This document shows positions 9,285 through 18,416 of a DNA stretch of 64,000 nucleotides, piece by piece; position 1 is the stretch's first letter, and the number at the start of each line of letters is the position of its first letter. This DNA is from CAJBVG01 sp943372995. GTDB taxonomy: Bacteria > Bacteroidota > Bacteroidia > Sphingobacteriales > Sphingobacteriaceae. A model generated the notes under the pieces. It had not been told where the DNA came from. It ran no database searches and saw nothing but the letters and a program-made list of their open reading frames with translations. Location of the stretch: contig CALSAQ010000003.1 of assembly GCA_943372995.1 (NCBI GenBank), positions 389,130-453,129 on the forward strand, given 5' to 3'. Both the position numbers and the translations under genes were made by a program.

Positions 9285-10652
9285 TTATTTATAGTAAATA
9301 GCGTAAGAGTTTGGCGCCAAAGTAATTTCACCTTTTTTGTAATTTACTTCAGCATTGGTATCTGCATTGTATTTTTTTATAATTTTCTTCATGTCAATTG
9401 TTGGCGTTTTAACTTGAATAGGATTACTACTAAAGTTAATAAACACATAAGCCTCACTCTCCCCATTTTTTCTTATGTATGCATAGCACATGTTTTCTGT
9501 ACTACTTGTTTGAAATGGTATTTCTTCCAGAACCACATTATCAGCATTTTTAAACGCACCAACTTTCTGTTTTAAATTTGCCATTCTACGATACCAATTA
9601 AAGCGAGTAGTGTCTGACCATTCTGATTTCTTAATCGCGTCTTTTTCAAAAAAACTTAATCTTCTGTTTAATCCTACTTCTTCTCCTGTATACACCAATG
9701 GTAAACTTTGAGGCAAAGTATACACCATTACTCCAATTTGCTGCCAATTTTTACCGTATTTTTCTTCAACAGTACCATTCCACGAATTCTCATCATGATT
9801 GGTTAGAAAATATAATTTATGCATATGTGCAGGGAACTTAGCGTAATTATCTGCTAATTCTTTTTTCATTTGTGCTAAAGTCTTTTTCCCTTTAGCAAAA
9901 TCAGCAGTTACTCCCATAAAATTCCAGCCATAAGCTGCATTAAATGCTTTATTGAAATAAATGTTTGGAGTTGGTGTGATGTCGGTATTCCACTCCATTT
10001 CTGCTAGCATGTACATAGGTTTTATGCTCTCCAACTCTATTCTTAATTTCTCCCAAAAATCAAGCGGTACTAAAAACGCTACGTCGCAACGGTATCCATC
10101 TATATCAAATTCCTTAACCCAATACTTCATTGCTTCTATCATTGCATTTCGCATTTCTGTATTTCTATAGTCGAGTTTCGCAACATCCGACCAATCGTAC
10201 TGAGTGATAATTTCTCCTTTATCATTCTTTGCATACCAATCTGGATGTTGTGTAATCCAAGGATTATCCCATGCCGAATGGTTAGCCACCCAATCAATCA
10301 TTACCTTAATTCCTAAAGCATGTGCTTTATCTACCAAATTTTTAAAATCAGCTTTGGTTCCGTATTCTGGTGCAACATCTGTATAATCCTTCACACTATA
10401 ATAACTCCCCATCGTTCCTTTTCTATTGACAACACCAATTGGATGAATTGGCATAATCCATAATACATCAACTCCTAATGATTTTATACGAGGCAACTCT
10501 TTTGCAAAAGCGTTAAACGTTCCTTCATCAGTATATTGACGAATATTTACTTCGTACATCACAGCCGTTTTCGACCATTCTGGTTGTACAAGCTGTGCAC
10601 TTGCCAATTGAACAGTGCAAACAAATAAAAGTGTAATTATTTTTCTCATCAT
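9285..10652 (-). CDS. Secreted GH13 alpha-amylase-family enzyme
   Basis: The product has 455 residues. I chose the ATG at 10652, two bases after the stop of the upstream gene; ATG at 10649 is equally possible. A longer reading would use TTG and overlap the upstream gene. A signal peptide (ending QLASAQ) leads straight into the GH13 barrel. Region I is DWVANHS, region II GYRCDVAFLVP (nucleophile Asp), region III LAEMEW (Glu) and region IV LTNHDEN; a short C-terminal beta domain follows. It lacks the extra N-terminal domains of the other GH13 proteins here and has no T9SS tail, so it is probably periplasmic. It lies in the maltose operon between another GH13 gene and the transporter. Confidence 0.9.
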   Translation of the reverse strand: MMRKIITLLFVCTVQLASAQLVQPEWSKTAVMYEVNIRQYTDEGTFNAFAKELPRIKSLGVDVLWIMPIHPIGVVNRKGTMGSYYSVKDYTDVAPEYGTKADFKNLVDKAHALGIKVMIDWVANHSAWDNPWITQHPDWYAKNDKGEIITQYDWSDVAKLDYRNTEMRNAMIEAMKYWVKEFDIDGYRCDVAFLVPLDFWEKLRIELESIKPMYMLAEMEWNTDITPTPNIYFNKAFNAAYGWNFMGVTADFAKGKKTLAQMKKELADNYAKFPAHMHKLYFLTNHDENSWNGTVEEKYGKNWQQIGVMVYTLPQSLPLVYTGEEVGLNRRLSFFEKDAIKKSEWSDTTRFNWYRRMANLKQKVGAFKNADNVVLEEIPFQTSSTENMCYAYIRKNGESEAYVFINFSSNPIQVKTPTIDMKKIIKKYNADTNAEVNYKKGEITLAPNSYAIYYK

Positions 10653-10653
10653 A

Positions 10654-13008
10654 TTATTCGTAAGTAAAAATTTCAAAATCGTCGGTTCCTAAATGTATGG
10701 TAATATCTGTAGCTGATTTTTTATATGAATGTCCAAAATTGGCTTTCACATTTTTATTATCATTTACTTTTATTTTCACATCTCCTTCCAGTCGAGAAAA
10801 AACTACGATACTTTTTTTACCAAAGTAATTTCTTTCATAAGCATAGTAACCCTCCGTACATGTTAATGGAGTAAAGTCGCCATAAATAAATTCTAAATTA
10901 TTTTTTCTGAGAAGTGCCAACTGCTGTACTTTATCTCTCAAAGTTTTTTCATCAGCCGTGTAATTCTCAAACTTCATCATTCTTCTATTATCTGGATCAT
11001 TTCCTCCAGGCATAGCTATTTCATCTCCATAATAAACAACTGGTATACCAGGAACTGTAAAATTAAATGCCATTACTTGGGCAACCCTCGAAAATGATTT
11101 ATTACCTACATGTTCTATTTTTCTTGTCCAACCAGCCAACTTAGTATCTTCATCAGGTCTAACTCCACCATCAGCTAGAGAAGCTAATCTCGGTTTATCT
11201 TGATTCCCACTAATGTTTCCCATCAAATGGTGATATCCATAATATTTAAAACTTTCTTTTATTGTAGTATTTAATCTTTCAAATGATTTTACACTTCCTT
11301 CCGCATCTGTATCATATGCAAATGCATTCACGGCTGCATCATAAAGATTAAAATCGAATTGCCCGTCCATTTGGCCTGTGTTAACATAAGAACCTATCAA
11401 TTCCGGACTACCATACGTTTCACCAATTTGATAAAAACCTTCTTTGTTTTTATTTCTTACTTCATTTCTAATCTTCATGGTAAGTGTTCTCCAAAAAACT
11501 TCTGGAACGTGCTTACTGGCATCGTGTCTGAATCCATCAATATCAAAATTCTTCACCCAATACATCACCGAATCTGATATCACTTCATTTACTTCTGGTC
11601 GTTGAAAATCTAGTGTAGGCAAAAAAGTATCGAACCAAGTAGTTAATCGATGATCATCCCATCTTTCGGTATTCATTGAGCCATCAGGCAGGTATAAAGG
11701 TGTAGCCCAATCGGGATGAGCTTTATACAAAGGATGATCGGTATGAATATGATGTGCAACAAAATCTAATACAACGTTCATTTCTTTAGCATGAGCTTCT
11801 GCGATTAGATTCTTAAATCCTTCATTCGTTCCAAATCTTCTATCCACTAAAGAATAAGAGGTAGGCCAATAACCATGGTAAGCCGAAAACTTGGTAGTTA
11901 TTTGCTTATTCCACAAACCCCATGCACCATCTGGATTTTTAGCAATTGGTGAAAGCCAAATGGTATTGAATCCCATGTCTTCAAAAAAACCATCACTAAT
12001 TTTATTCTGCACTCCTTTAATATCTCCACCCATGTAATCAGCAATAGGCACAACTCCATCTAAACGTTTGGGATTATTTGCAGGATCACCATCACTAAAT
12101 CTATCAACCATCATAAAATACATCATCTGTGTATGTAAATCATTTCTGTCTAATAATCCTGCTGAATTAATTACTCTGCCTTGTTCTAACGGAATTAATA
12201 TATCATTTGCAATCTTATTACCTGAATATGCATATACTCTGATGTAACTTCTTTTAATACTAATAGCTTCCTTGGGAATTGTAAAATTAAATTTTGATGT
12301 TTTCTTTGCCGATGATGCAATAAGATGATGATTCCAAAAAACAAGATATCCATCAATATTATTTGCTTTGATACTAACATTAGCAGCTAAAAACTCATGA
12401 GTTGAAATCGTAGGTTCTACAGACCCTTGATCTCCCACAACAAGTAATGCATTAGTACCACCCATTCCATTGGGCACAGTTTTCGCATTAACAGCATCCA
12501 CCTCAGCCCCATCGGCAATTAATTTATATTGATGCTGCCCAGAATTTATATTACGTAATTTTATGTTCCAAAATTTTGAAGGTGCTGCTCCAATATAATC
12601 TATGCCATCAGAAATAGTCGTCCAGTTGCTAAATGTTCCTTTTATCTTTAATTCTTCTGCTTCTTTTGGAAGTACAACATTTATCTCCACATTCTCTTTA
12701 CTTGATCGATAACATGGAATATCATAAAAATCATCTTTAGTATAAAAACGAATGTAACTCACTGCATATACTGGCTTGCCTTTTAGTACAACTTTACCAT
12801 TACTATTCTTTAGCAGTGTGATTCCTTGAGGAATTCTTATTGAATCTATTTTAGTTTGAAAAGGGAAATAATCAGCTACTATAATTATACTAGTGTCGAC
12901 TTGTAATGTTATTGGACTGGCCAATGTCCCCCAAGCTTTTTGTGCTATACCACTATTGGTAAAAGCTACAAGACACCATACTGTGATGAATAAATTTTTA
13001 ATACGCAT
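10654..13008 (-). CDS. Secreted GH13 enzyme with N-terminal E-set domains and unusual conserved regions
   Basis: This 784-residue exported protein has a signal peptide (1-22, ending NSGIAQ). About 330 residues of N-terminal beta domains follow, including a CBM48/E-set-like module (INVVLPKEAEELKIKG, GTFSNW) near 105-190. The GH13 barrel starts near MYFMMVDRFSDGD. Region I reads DFVAHH, with His where Asn is usual. Region II is GFRHDASKH (nucleophile Asp), region III QIGETYG (Glu) and region IV SGNQDKPR, with Gln where His is usual. The three catalytic carboxylates are kept, so it should be active; the altered positions line the substrate pocket. The gene overlaps the upstream GH65 gene by 11 bp, which suggests coupled translation. 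Specificity is unknown. Confidence 0.87.
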   Translation of the reverse strand: MRIKNLFITVWCLVAFTNSGIAQKAWGTLASPITLQVDTSIIIVADYFPFQTKIDSIRIPQGITLLKNSNGKVVLKGKPVYAVSYIRFYTKDDFYDIPCYRSSKENVEINVVLPKEAEELKIKGTFSNWTTISDGIDYIGAAPSKFWNIKLRNINSGQHQYKLIADGAEVDAVNAKTVPNGMGGTNALLVVGDQGSVEPTISTHEFLAANVSIKANNIDGYLVFWNHHLIASSAKKTSKFNFTIPKEAISIKRSYIRVYAYSGNKIANDILIPLEQGRVINSAGLLDRNDLHTQMMYFMMVDRFSDGDPANNPKRLDGVVPIADYMGGDIKGVQNKISDGFFEDMGFNTIWLSPIAKNPDGAWGLWNKQITTKFSAYHGYWPTSYSLVDRRFGTNEGFKNLIAEAHAKEMNVVLDFVAHHIHTDHPLYKAHPDWATPLYLPDGSMNTERWDDHRLTTWFDTFLPTLDFQRPEVNEVISDSVMYWVKNFDIDGFRHDASKHVPEVFWRTLTMKIRNEVRNKNKEGFYQIGETYGSPELIGSYVNTGQMDGQFDFNLYDAAVNAFAYDTDAEGSVKSFERLNTTIKESFKYYGYHHLMGNISGNQDKPRLASLADGGVRPDEDTKLAGWTRKIEHVGNKSFSRVAQVMAFNFTVPGIPVVYYGDEIAMPGGNDPDNRRMMKFENYTADEKTLRDKVQQLALLRKNNLEFIYGDFTPLTCTEGYYAYERNYFGKKSIVVFSRLEGDVKIKVNDNKNVKANFGHSYKKSATDITIHLGTDDFEIFTYE

Positions 13009-15316
13009 AATTATGTTTTAACGCTTGAGTATACTCTTTATTAGGAACTAATTTCACCTCTTCACCATAAACATCACAAAGTAGTTCATGTTGTGAATTA
13101 AGATTAAGCATCAGTTTATCTTTTTCAACCTTTACTGTAATAATCGAATCTTTATACTTAAGTAAAAAGCTAAAGCTACTCCAAGTGCTTGGCAACATTG
13201 GCGCAAATGACAGTTTATCTTTTTTAATTCTCATTCCTCCAAAACCATTTACAACTGCAATCCAAGTACCTGCCATACTGGTAATGTGTAAGCCTTCGTG
13301 TGCTTCTTTATTATAGTCGTCGAGATCCAACCTCGATGTTCTTAAGTATAATTCATAAGCCTTATCTTCATAACCTAATTTTGCAGCTTGTACAACATGT
13401 ATACATGGAGAAAGCGAAGATTCGTGTACAGTGCGAGGTTCATAGAAATCAAAATTTTTCTTAAGCACATCCACACTAAAATGATCTTCGAACAAAAACA
13501 ATCCTTGAAGTACATCAGCTTGTTTAATAAAACAAGAACGCAGAATTCTATCCCACGACCAATGTTGATTAATTGGACGTTCTGACTCTGGAAGATTTTC
13601 AACTAATATTTGTTCTTTATCTAAATACCCTTCTTGTTGTAAGAAAATTCCTAACTCTTTTTCCTCTGGGAAAAACATATAATCTGTGATATGTTTCCAC
13701 TTTTCTATCTCTTCATCAGAAAAATTCGTTTTAGTACAAAAATCTATGAAATATTTTTCTTCATTAACTTTTAAGTACTGAATAATTTCTGAAGTATATT
13801 TTAAACACCAGTTCGAAATATAATTTGTATACCAATTGTTATTTACGTTGTTTTCGTATTCGTTCGGCCCCGTTACTCCGTGCATTACATATTGCTGTTT
13901 CGCTTCCGACCAGTGTATTCGTTGTGTCCAAAATCTAGATATTGCCAGCAACACTTCCGCACCACCTTCCACCAGATAAGACTTATCTCCAGTATATAAT
14001 TCGTATTGATAAATTGCATAGGCTATAGCTCCATTTCTGTGTATCTCTTCAAATGTGATTTCCCATTCGTTATGACATTCCTCTCCATTCATGGTAACCA
14101 TAGGATAAAGTGCAGCTCCATTCTTGAAACCTAACTTCTCTGCATTTTCAATTGCTTTATCTAATTGATGATACCTATACTTTAAAAGTTGTAGAGCAAT
14201 TTGTTGATCCGATGTTCCTAAATAAAAGGGTAGACAATACGCCTCAGTGTCCCAGTAAGTAGAGCCTCCATATTTTTCACCTGTAAACCCTTTCGGACCA
14301 ATATTTAACCGAGGATCTCTTCCTGTATAAGTTTGATTTAATTGAAAAATATTAAAACGAATTCCTTGCTGTGCAGCAATATCTCCTTCAATAATTATAT
14401 CAGCTGAATTCCAAACTTCATTCCACGATTCTATTTGGCGAGCTCTTAGCTTGTCGTATCCTAATTCATTAGCTTTATTTAAATTAGAAATACAAGCCTC
14501 CTCCAAATTTGATTTATCGTAATATAAATTAGAAACTACACTAATATATTTTTCTAATACATAGGTTTTGTTTTTCTGCAACTTGGTTTTCCAAACTCCG
14601 CTTACTTTCCAGTCGCTAGAAGTATAGCTTATGTTACTCTCTTCTACACCATCAACAAATGTTTTCACAAAAAAACCTTCACATACCTGAAAATCGAGTT
14701 TATTTGTTTTTACTGATAATAGCGCTTTATCCTTTTCTGCTCTTTCAGCAATTCTTTGCCAAAAATATTCATCGTAGTTGGCATCTTTATTTTTCACCAA
14801 TGCATCTATTCCAGCATACCATGTTAACTCCATGTCTTCATCTGGTGTAATTGCATAGCGAATACAAGCCAATTCATCATCGGCTCTACTCATAAAACGT
14901 TCAACTTCTACTGAAATATTTTTACCCGAATTCGTTTCATAAGAAAATCTTCTTTGGAGTAAACCCGATTTCATATCAAGCGTACGCTTAAAATTATTTG
15001 GTTTGTTTTTGTACAAATCCAACGACTCCCCATCAAGTAGAATATCCATTTCAATATAATTCGGACTATTCAACACTTTCGCAAAATATTCTGGGTACCC
15101 ATTCTTCCACCAACCCACTCTGGTTTTATCGGGGTAGTATATTCCTGCAATGTATGATCCTTGTAAAGTCTTTCCTGAATACTTTTCTTCAAACATACCA
15201 CGTTGACCCATCTTTCCATTTCCGATACTGAATATGCTTTCAGCAGATTCGTGCATCTCTGGATTAAATCCCTCTTCAATAATTTTCCAATCGTGATGTA
15301 AAAAATAATTCTTCAT
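12998..15316 (-). CDS. Glycoside hydrolase family 65, probable maltose phosphorylase
   Basis: This 772-residue cytoplasmic protein has no signal peptide. It has the GH65 layout: an N-terminal beta-sandwich (about 1-270), an (alpha/alpha)6 barrel (about 310-690) and a small C-terminal beta domain. The barrel contains GGSTYWDTEAYCLPFY and the catalytic-acid segment HGVTGPNEYENNVNNN near 480, whose first Glu corresponds to the general acid of maltose phosphorylases. Maltose plus phosphate would give glucose and beta-glucose-1-phosphate. The next gene upstream, beta-phosphoglucomutase, consumes that product, which strongly supports maltose (or another alpha-glucobiose) phosphorylase over a hydrolase. 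The gene starts 4 bp after pgmB. Confidence 0.9.
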   Translation of the reverse strand: MKNYFLHHDWKIIEEGFNPEMHESAESIFSIGNGKMGQRGMFEEKYSGKTLQGSYIAGIYYPDKTRVGWWKNGYPEYFAKVLNSPNYIEMDILLDGESLDLYKNKPNNFKRTLDMKSGLLQRRFSYETNSGKNISVEVERFMSRADDELACIRYAITPDEDMELTWYAGIDALVKNKDANYDEYFWQRIAERAEKDKALLSVKTNKLDFQVCEGFFVKTFVDGVEESNISYTSSDWKVSGVWKTKLQKNKTYVLEKYISVVSNLYYDKSNLEEACISNLNKANELGYDKLRARQIESWNEVWNSADIIIEGDIAAQQGIRFNIFQLNQTYTGRDPRLNIGPKGFTGEKYGGSTYWDTEAYCLPFYLGTSDQQIALQLLKYRYHQLDKAIENAEKLGFKNGAALYPMVTMNGEECHNEWEITFEEIHRNGAIAYAIYQYELYTGDKSYLVEGGAEVLLAISRFWTQRIHWSEAKQQYVMHGVTGPNEYENNVNNNWYTNYISNWCLKYTSEIIQYLKVNEEKYFIDFCTKTNFSDEEIEKWKHITDYMFFPEEKELGIFLQQEGYLDKEQILVENLPESERPINQHWSWDRILRSCFIKQADVLQGLFLFEDHFSVDVLKKNFDFYEPRTVHESSLSPCIHVVQAAKLGYEDKAYELYLRTSRLDLDDYNKEAHEGLHITSMAGTWIAVVNGFGGMRIKKDKLSFAPMLPSTWSSFSFLLKYKDSIITVKVEKDKLMLNLNSQHELLCDVYGEEVKLVPNKEYTQALKHNYAY

Positions 15317-15320
15317 TTAT

Positions 15321-15974
15321 TTATCTACTCCTAAAAATCTCTAGTAAACTTTTATAATTAATTTTAGTTAAATTCTCAAATACTATTCTCGCATCAGATA
15401 ATACTTCTGCATCGCCAATTCCTATTGAAAAAAAGCCACCATCATTTGCTGCCTTAACTCCATTCCATGCATCTTCAAAAACAACACACTCTTTAGGTTC
15501 ACAATTCAGCGCTTTAGCACCTAACAAAAAAACCTCTGGATCGGGTTTCGACTTAGAGGTTTTTGTACCATCAACTATAGCATCGAAATAATGCTGGATG
15601 TTTACACGGTTAAGAATGAGTTCTGCATTTTTACTCGCTGAGCCCAATGCCAACTTTACCCCATGATCTTTTAATTCCTGTAATAATTCTTTACAATTAG
15701 GCAATACCTCGTTCTCGGGCATTTGCTTTACTAATTCTAAATACCAATTATTCTTCGACTCTTTCCACGATTCTCTTTCTGAGTTAGAAGGGTGAATATT
15801 GGTTTTACTCAATAAGTAATCTAAAGAAGCATCCCGCGATAAACCTTTCAGCTGCTCGTTATCATGCTCTGTAAATTCTACACCTAAATCATTTGCCAAT
15901 CTTTTCCAAGCTACAAAATGATACTTCGCCGTATCCACAAGTACTCCATCTAAATCAAAAATGCATGCTTTCAT
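15321..15974 (-). CDS. pgmB: Beta-phosphoglucomutase (HAD family)
   Basis: This 217-residue cytoplasmic HAD-superfamily enzyme converts beta-glucose-1-phosphate to glucose-6-phosphate. Motif I is FDLDGVLVDT near residues 6-15, with both Asp present. The helical cap carries LKGLSRDASLDYLL, motif II is GSASKN near 115, the conserved Lys lies in KSKPDPEVF near 145, and the acidic motif is VFEDAWNGVKAA near 168. Position between the kinase (2-bp gap) and the GH65 phosphorylase (4-bp gap) confirms the role in maltose phosphorolysis. Confidence 0.93.
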   Translation of the reverse strand: MKACIFDLDGVLVDTAKYHFVAWKRLANDLGVEFTEHDNEQLKGLSRDASLDYLLSKTNIHPSNSERESWKESKNNWYLELVKQMPENEVLPNCKELLQELKDHGVKLALGSASKNAELILNRVNIQHYFDAIVDGTKTSKSKPDPEVFLLGAKALNCEPKECVVFEDAWNGVKAANDGGFFSIGIGDAEVLSDARIVFENLTKINYKSLLEIFRSR

Positions 15975-15976
15975 GT

Positions 15977-16843
15977 TTAGGCAATTACTCTTTGAAATTG
16001 ATTTTTTTTGTGATACTCAAGCAAGCTCATTATTGGCTCTTTAATTATTTTCCCAATAGTAACATCAAATTCTTTTGCTACTAGTAATAATTCTTCTTGA
16101 AAATGAAAAGCCACCGAACCTACAAAATGCACTGGTAAATTTTTATAGTTATCATAACAACATACATGATACTCCATGAACTCTCTCAAACCTTGCATAA
16201 TAAAAGATTTGATAAATGGATCTTCTTTATGTCTTCCCACAAATCTTGTAAAACTTGCAAGGTAAACATTCGCATGAGGTTGATGATACACACGGTCGAA
16301 TATCATTTCTTTTGTTAATCCAAACTCTTTATCAAAATCATATTGGATTTCTTTTGGCAACTTTTTATACAAATAAGCAGCAATTAGTTTTTTGCCTAAA
16401 TAAGAACCCGAGGCTTCATCGCCTAGTATATAAGCAAGTGCAGGAACTTCTTCGTATATCGTTTCTCCATCGAAATAACAAGAATTAGAACCTGTACCAA
16501 TGATGCACGTAATACAAGCAGTACCATCGTAAGTCGAATAGGCAGCTGCTTTCATATCGTGTTCTACAAATACTTTTGCATTTATAAATGTAAGTTCCAA
16601 AGCTTTTTTTACTACACTATTCAGATTCCCATTTTCACACCCAGCTCCATAAAAATAGATACGCTCTACTTTATCGGCGATATGCATTAAATCTTTATGA
16701 GAAGAAATATCATTATTTATAAAATCTGTACTGTGAAAAAATGGATTGTACCCCATGGTTTTATATAAATCCACATAATTTCCTTGTTGGTCTACTAACA
16801 TCCAATCACATTTGGTAGAACCACTCTCCGCAATTAAATACAT
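15977..16843 (-). CDS. BadF/BadG-type ATPase, N-acetylglucosamine-kinase-like sugar kinase (candidate glucokinase)
   Basis: This 288-residue cytoplasmic ASKHA-fold kinase begins MYLIAESGSTKCDWML, the phosphate-1 loop of the BadF/NAGK family. A second phosphate loop, IIGTGSNSC, lies near 114-122, with FVEHDMKAAA just before it and ILGDEASGSYLG near 140. Known relatives phosphorylate N-acetylglucosamine or glucosamine, and many Bacteroidota members are only called ATPases. Here it heads an operon whose maltose phosphorylase releases free glucose, and no ROK or hexokinase-type glucokinase is in the window. Glucose is therefore a reasonable substrate, but this is inference. Confidence 0.82.
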   Translation of the reverse strand: MYLIAESGSTKCDWMLVDQQGNYVDLYKTMGYNPFFHSTDFINNDISSHKDLMHIADKVERIYFYGAGCENGNLNSVVKKALELTFINAKVFVEHDMKAAAYSTYDGTACITCIIGTGSNSCYFDGETIYEEVPALAYILGDEASGSYLGKKLIAAYLYKKLPKEIQYDFDKEFGLTKEMIFDRVYHQPHANVYLASFTRFVGRHKEDPFIKSFIMQGLREFMEYHVCCYDNYKNLPVHFVGSVAFHFQEELLLVAKEFDVTIGKIIKEPIMSLLEYHKKNQFQRVIA

Positions 16844-16901
16844 CTTTATATTATTTATTTATGTAATTTTATTATGTTTACTCTATGGTAAAGCTTATTT
16901 T

Positions 16902-16909
16902 TAGCTTTG
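16902..16909 (+). promoter_or_regulatory. Predicted -7 element for the NrtR-type regulator gene
   Basis: TAGCTTTG fits the Bacteroidota consensus TAnnTTTG. Transcription would start near 16913, so the palindrome at 16923-16939 would lie just inside the transcript, a typical place for autorepression. No clear -33 TTTG was seen. Confidence 0.5.
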
Positions 16910-16922
16910 CAATTTAGTAGTA

Positions 16923-16939
16923 ATTGTACAAATTACAAT
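16923..16939. promoter_or_regulatory. Palindromic operator 3 of the maltodextrin regulon (predicted)
   Basis: ATTGTA-CAAAT-TACAAT is a perfect inverted repeat with 6-bp arms and a 5-bp spacer, the same build as the two operators at 4141 and 4177. The three sites share ANTGTA-N5-TACANT. It lies in the 121-bp gap between the regulator gene and the divergent kinase operon. Confidence 0.65.
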
Positions 16940-16964
16940 AAGTATTTCTTTTGAAGAAAAAAAA

Positions 16965-17687
16965 ATGAAAAATAAACAGTCTTACTTCCAAAATTACGTT
17001 TCTGTCGATTGTGTAGTTTTGGGTTATGATGAAGTTGAAAATCGCCTGCAAGCACTCTTAATTAAACAGAAAAACCCTAATAAACAGAACGTTGAATCAT
17101 TTAAATCGCAATATGCACTTCCTGGCGACTTAATCAAGGAGGACGAAAGTTTAGATGAAGCTGCAAATCGTGTACTTAATGAATTAACACATATAAAAGG
17201 GCTCTATTTACAACAATTTTACACTTTTGGTCACCCCGACAGGGTAAAAGACCCCAAAGATGCAGAATGGCTAAAAGGGTACCGTAGAGATCCAAATGCT
17301 CGTGTAATCACAATTGCCTATTTAGCACTAGTAAGAATCGACCATATTACGCCCCAAGCAGGTTCTTTTGCCGAAAATACCATTTGGAGAAGTATTAAAA
17401 AAATTCCAAAGTTGGCCTTCGACCACAATCAAATTCTTACTAAAGCGCTTGAAATCATAAAAGAGCACCCTGAACAACATATAATGGGTAGAGAACTCCT
17501 TCCGCCTAAGTTCACCTTAAGTCAGCTACAAAATTTATACGAAGCGATGTCGAATGTTCAGCTAGATAAACGTAACTTCCGTAAATCAATCAAAAATGCC
17601 GACTATTTAATCCCTCTTGATGAAAAACAAAAGGGTGTATTACATAAGCCAGCACAGTACTTCTCCTTTAAAAAGGCAAAAAAATAA
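16965..17687 (+). CDS. NrtR-family transcriptional regulator (degenerate Nudix domain plus winged helix)
   Basis: This 240-residue protein has an N-terminal Nudix-like domain (about 8-150, starting VDCVVLGYD) and a C-terminal winged helix (about 165-235, with FTLSQLQNLYEA and DKRNFRKSI). The Nudix box is broken: where active enzymes have REUxEE this protein reads RVLNEL, so it should bind a ligand without hydrolysing it. NrtR-family regulators control NAD metabolism in some bacteria and sugar use (for example AraR and XylR types) in Bacteroidota. The divergent placement against the maltose operon and the nearby palindrome make it the likely maltodextrin regulator. The effector is unknown. The stop overlaps the next start by one base (TAATG). 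Confidence 0.87.
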   Translation: MKNKQSYFQNYVSVDCVVLGYDEVENRLQALLIKQKNPNKQNVESFKSQYALPGDLIKEDESLDEAANRVLNELTHIKGLYLQQFYTFGHPDRVKDPKDAEWLKGYRRDPNARVITIAYLALVRIDHITPQAGSFAENTIWRSIKKIPKLAFDHNQILTKALEIIKEHPEQHIMGRELLPPKFTLSQLQNLYEAMSNVQLDKRNFRKSIKNADYLIPLDEKQKGVLHKPAQYFSFKKAKK

Positions 17688-18307
17688 TGAGAATAGAGGA
17701 TATTGAAGAGTTTAAAAAGAACCCGGATTTAAAAGCCAAAATCCTACAGTTCGGGGCTATTAAATCCTTTAAGCAAGATGATATCATCTTGAGAGAAGAT
17801 TCTTACATTAACTCCATTCCTATTCTACTTAGTGGCACCCTAAAAGTAACTCGAAGAGATGCTGACGGGAAAGAAATTCTTATTTACTATATCAAACCAG
17901 GTGAAAGCTGTGTAATGTCGCTCCTAGGAAGTATGCATGAAGAGAAAAGCCAAATTCAAGCTATTGCAGAAGAAGATTCTGAATTGCTCATCATCCCTAT
18001 ATCTGCCTCTACCCAATGGATAAAAGAATTTCCAGAATGGTCGGCATATTTCTTTAGGATTTTTCAAAAGCGTTTCGAAGAGCTTTTGCAAGTGGTCGAT
18101 TCTGTGGCTTTCAAAAAAATGGATACACGTATTCTCGACTTCTTGATAAAAAAGACTGAAATTAATCACACTAAAGTAATTAATATTACTCATCAACAAA
18201 TAGCCGATGAGCTAGGCACTGTAAGAGAAGTAGTATCGAGAATACTAAAACAACTCGAGAAAGAAGGCCAAATAAAACTCGCTCGAAATAATATCACCCT
18301 TCTGTAA
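17687..18307 (+). CDS. Crp/Fnr-family transcriptional regulator
   Basis: This 206-residue regulator has a cyclic-nucleotide-binding-type beta-roll (about 15-135, with GTLKVTRRDADGKEILIYYI and KPGESCVMS) and a C-terminal Crp-type helix-turn-helix (about 160-200, with THQQIADELGTVREVVSRIL). No N-terminal Cys cluster is visible, so an iron-sulfur sensor of the Fnr kind is unlikely. It is co-translated with the NrtR-type regulator. The DUF2892 and rhodanese genes downstream are a frequent company for this Crp/Fnr subgroup in Bacteroidota, so sulfur or redox stress may be its signal (inference). Confidence 0.88.
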   Translation: MRIEDIEEFKKNPDLKAKILQFGAIKSFKQDDIILREDSYINSIPILLSGTLKVTRRDADGKEILIYYIKPGESCVMSLLGSMHEEKSQIQAIAEEDSELLIIPISASTQWIKEFPEWSAYFFRIFQKRFEELLQVVDSVAFKKMDTRILDFLIKKTEINHTKVINITHQQIADELGTVREVVSRILKQLEKEGQIKLARNNITLL

Positions 18308-18361
18308 CAATTGCTACAGAACTACTCCTCTTTAAGCCTCATCTTTGTATTGTGAATGATA

Positions 18362-18412
18362 GATATACTCATATCTAATATCTAAATCCTAATATCTAAA
18401 TCTAATATCTAA
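18362..18412. repeat. Array of ATATCTAA/ATATCTAAATC words
   Basis: Roughly six degenerate copies of a 6-8-bp word built on ATATCTAA fill the space directly in front of the DUF2892 start codon. On the minus strand the word reads AGATATT/AGATTT. Unlike the other arrays it sits at a 5' end, 54 bases after the upstream stop. Confidence 0.75.
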
Positions 18413-18416
18413 AAAA

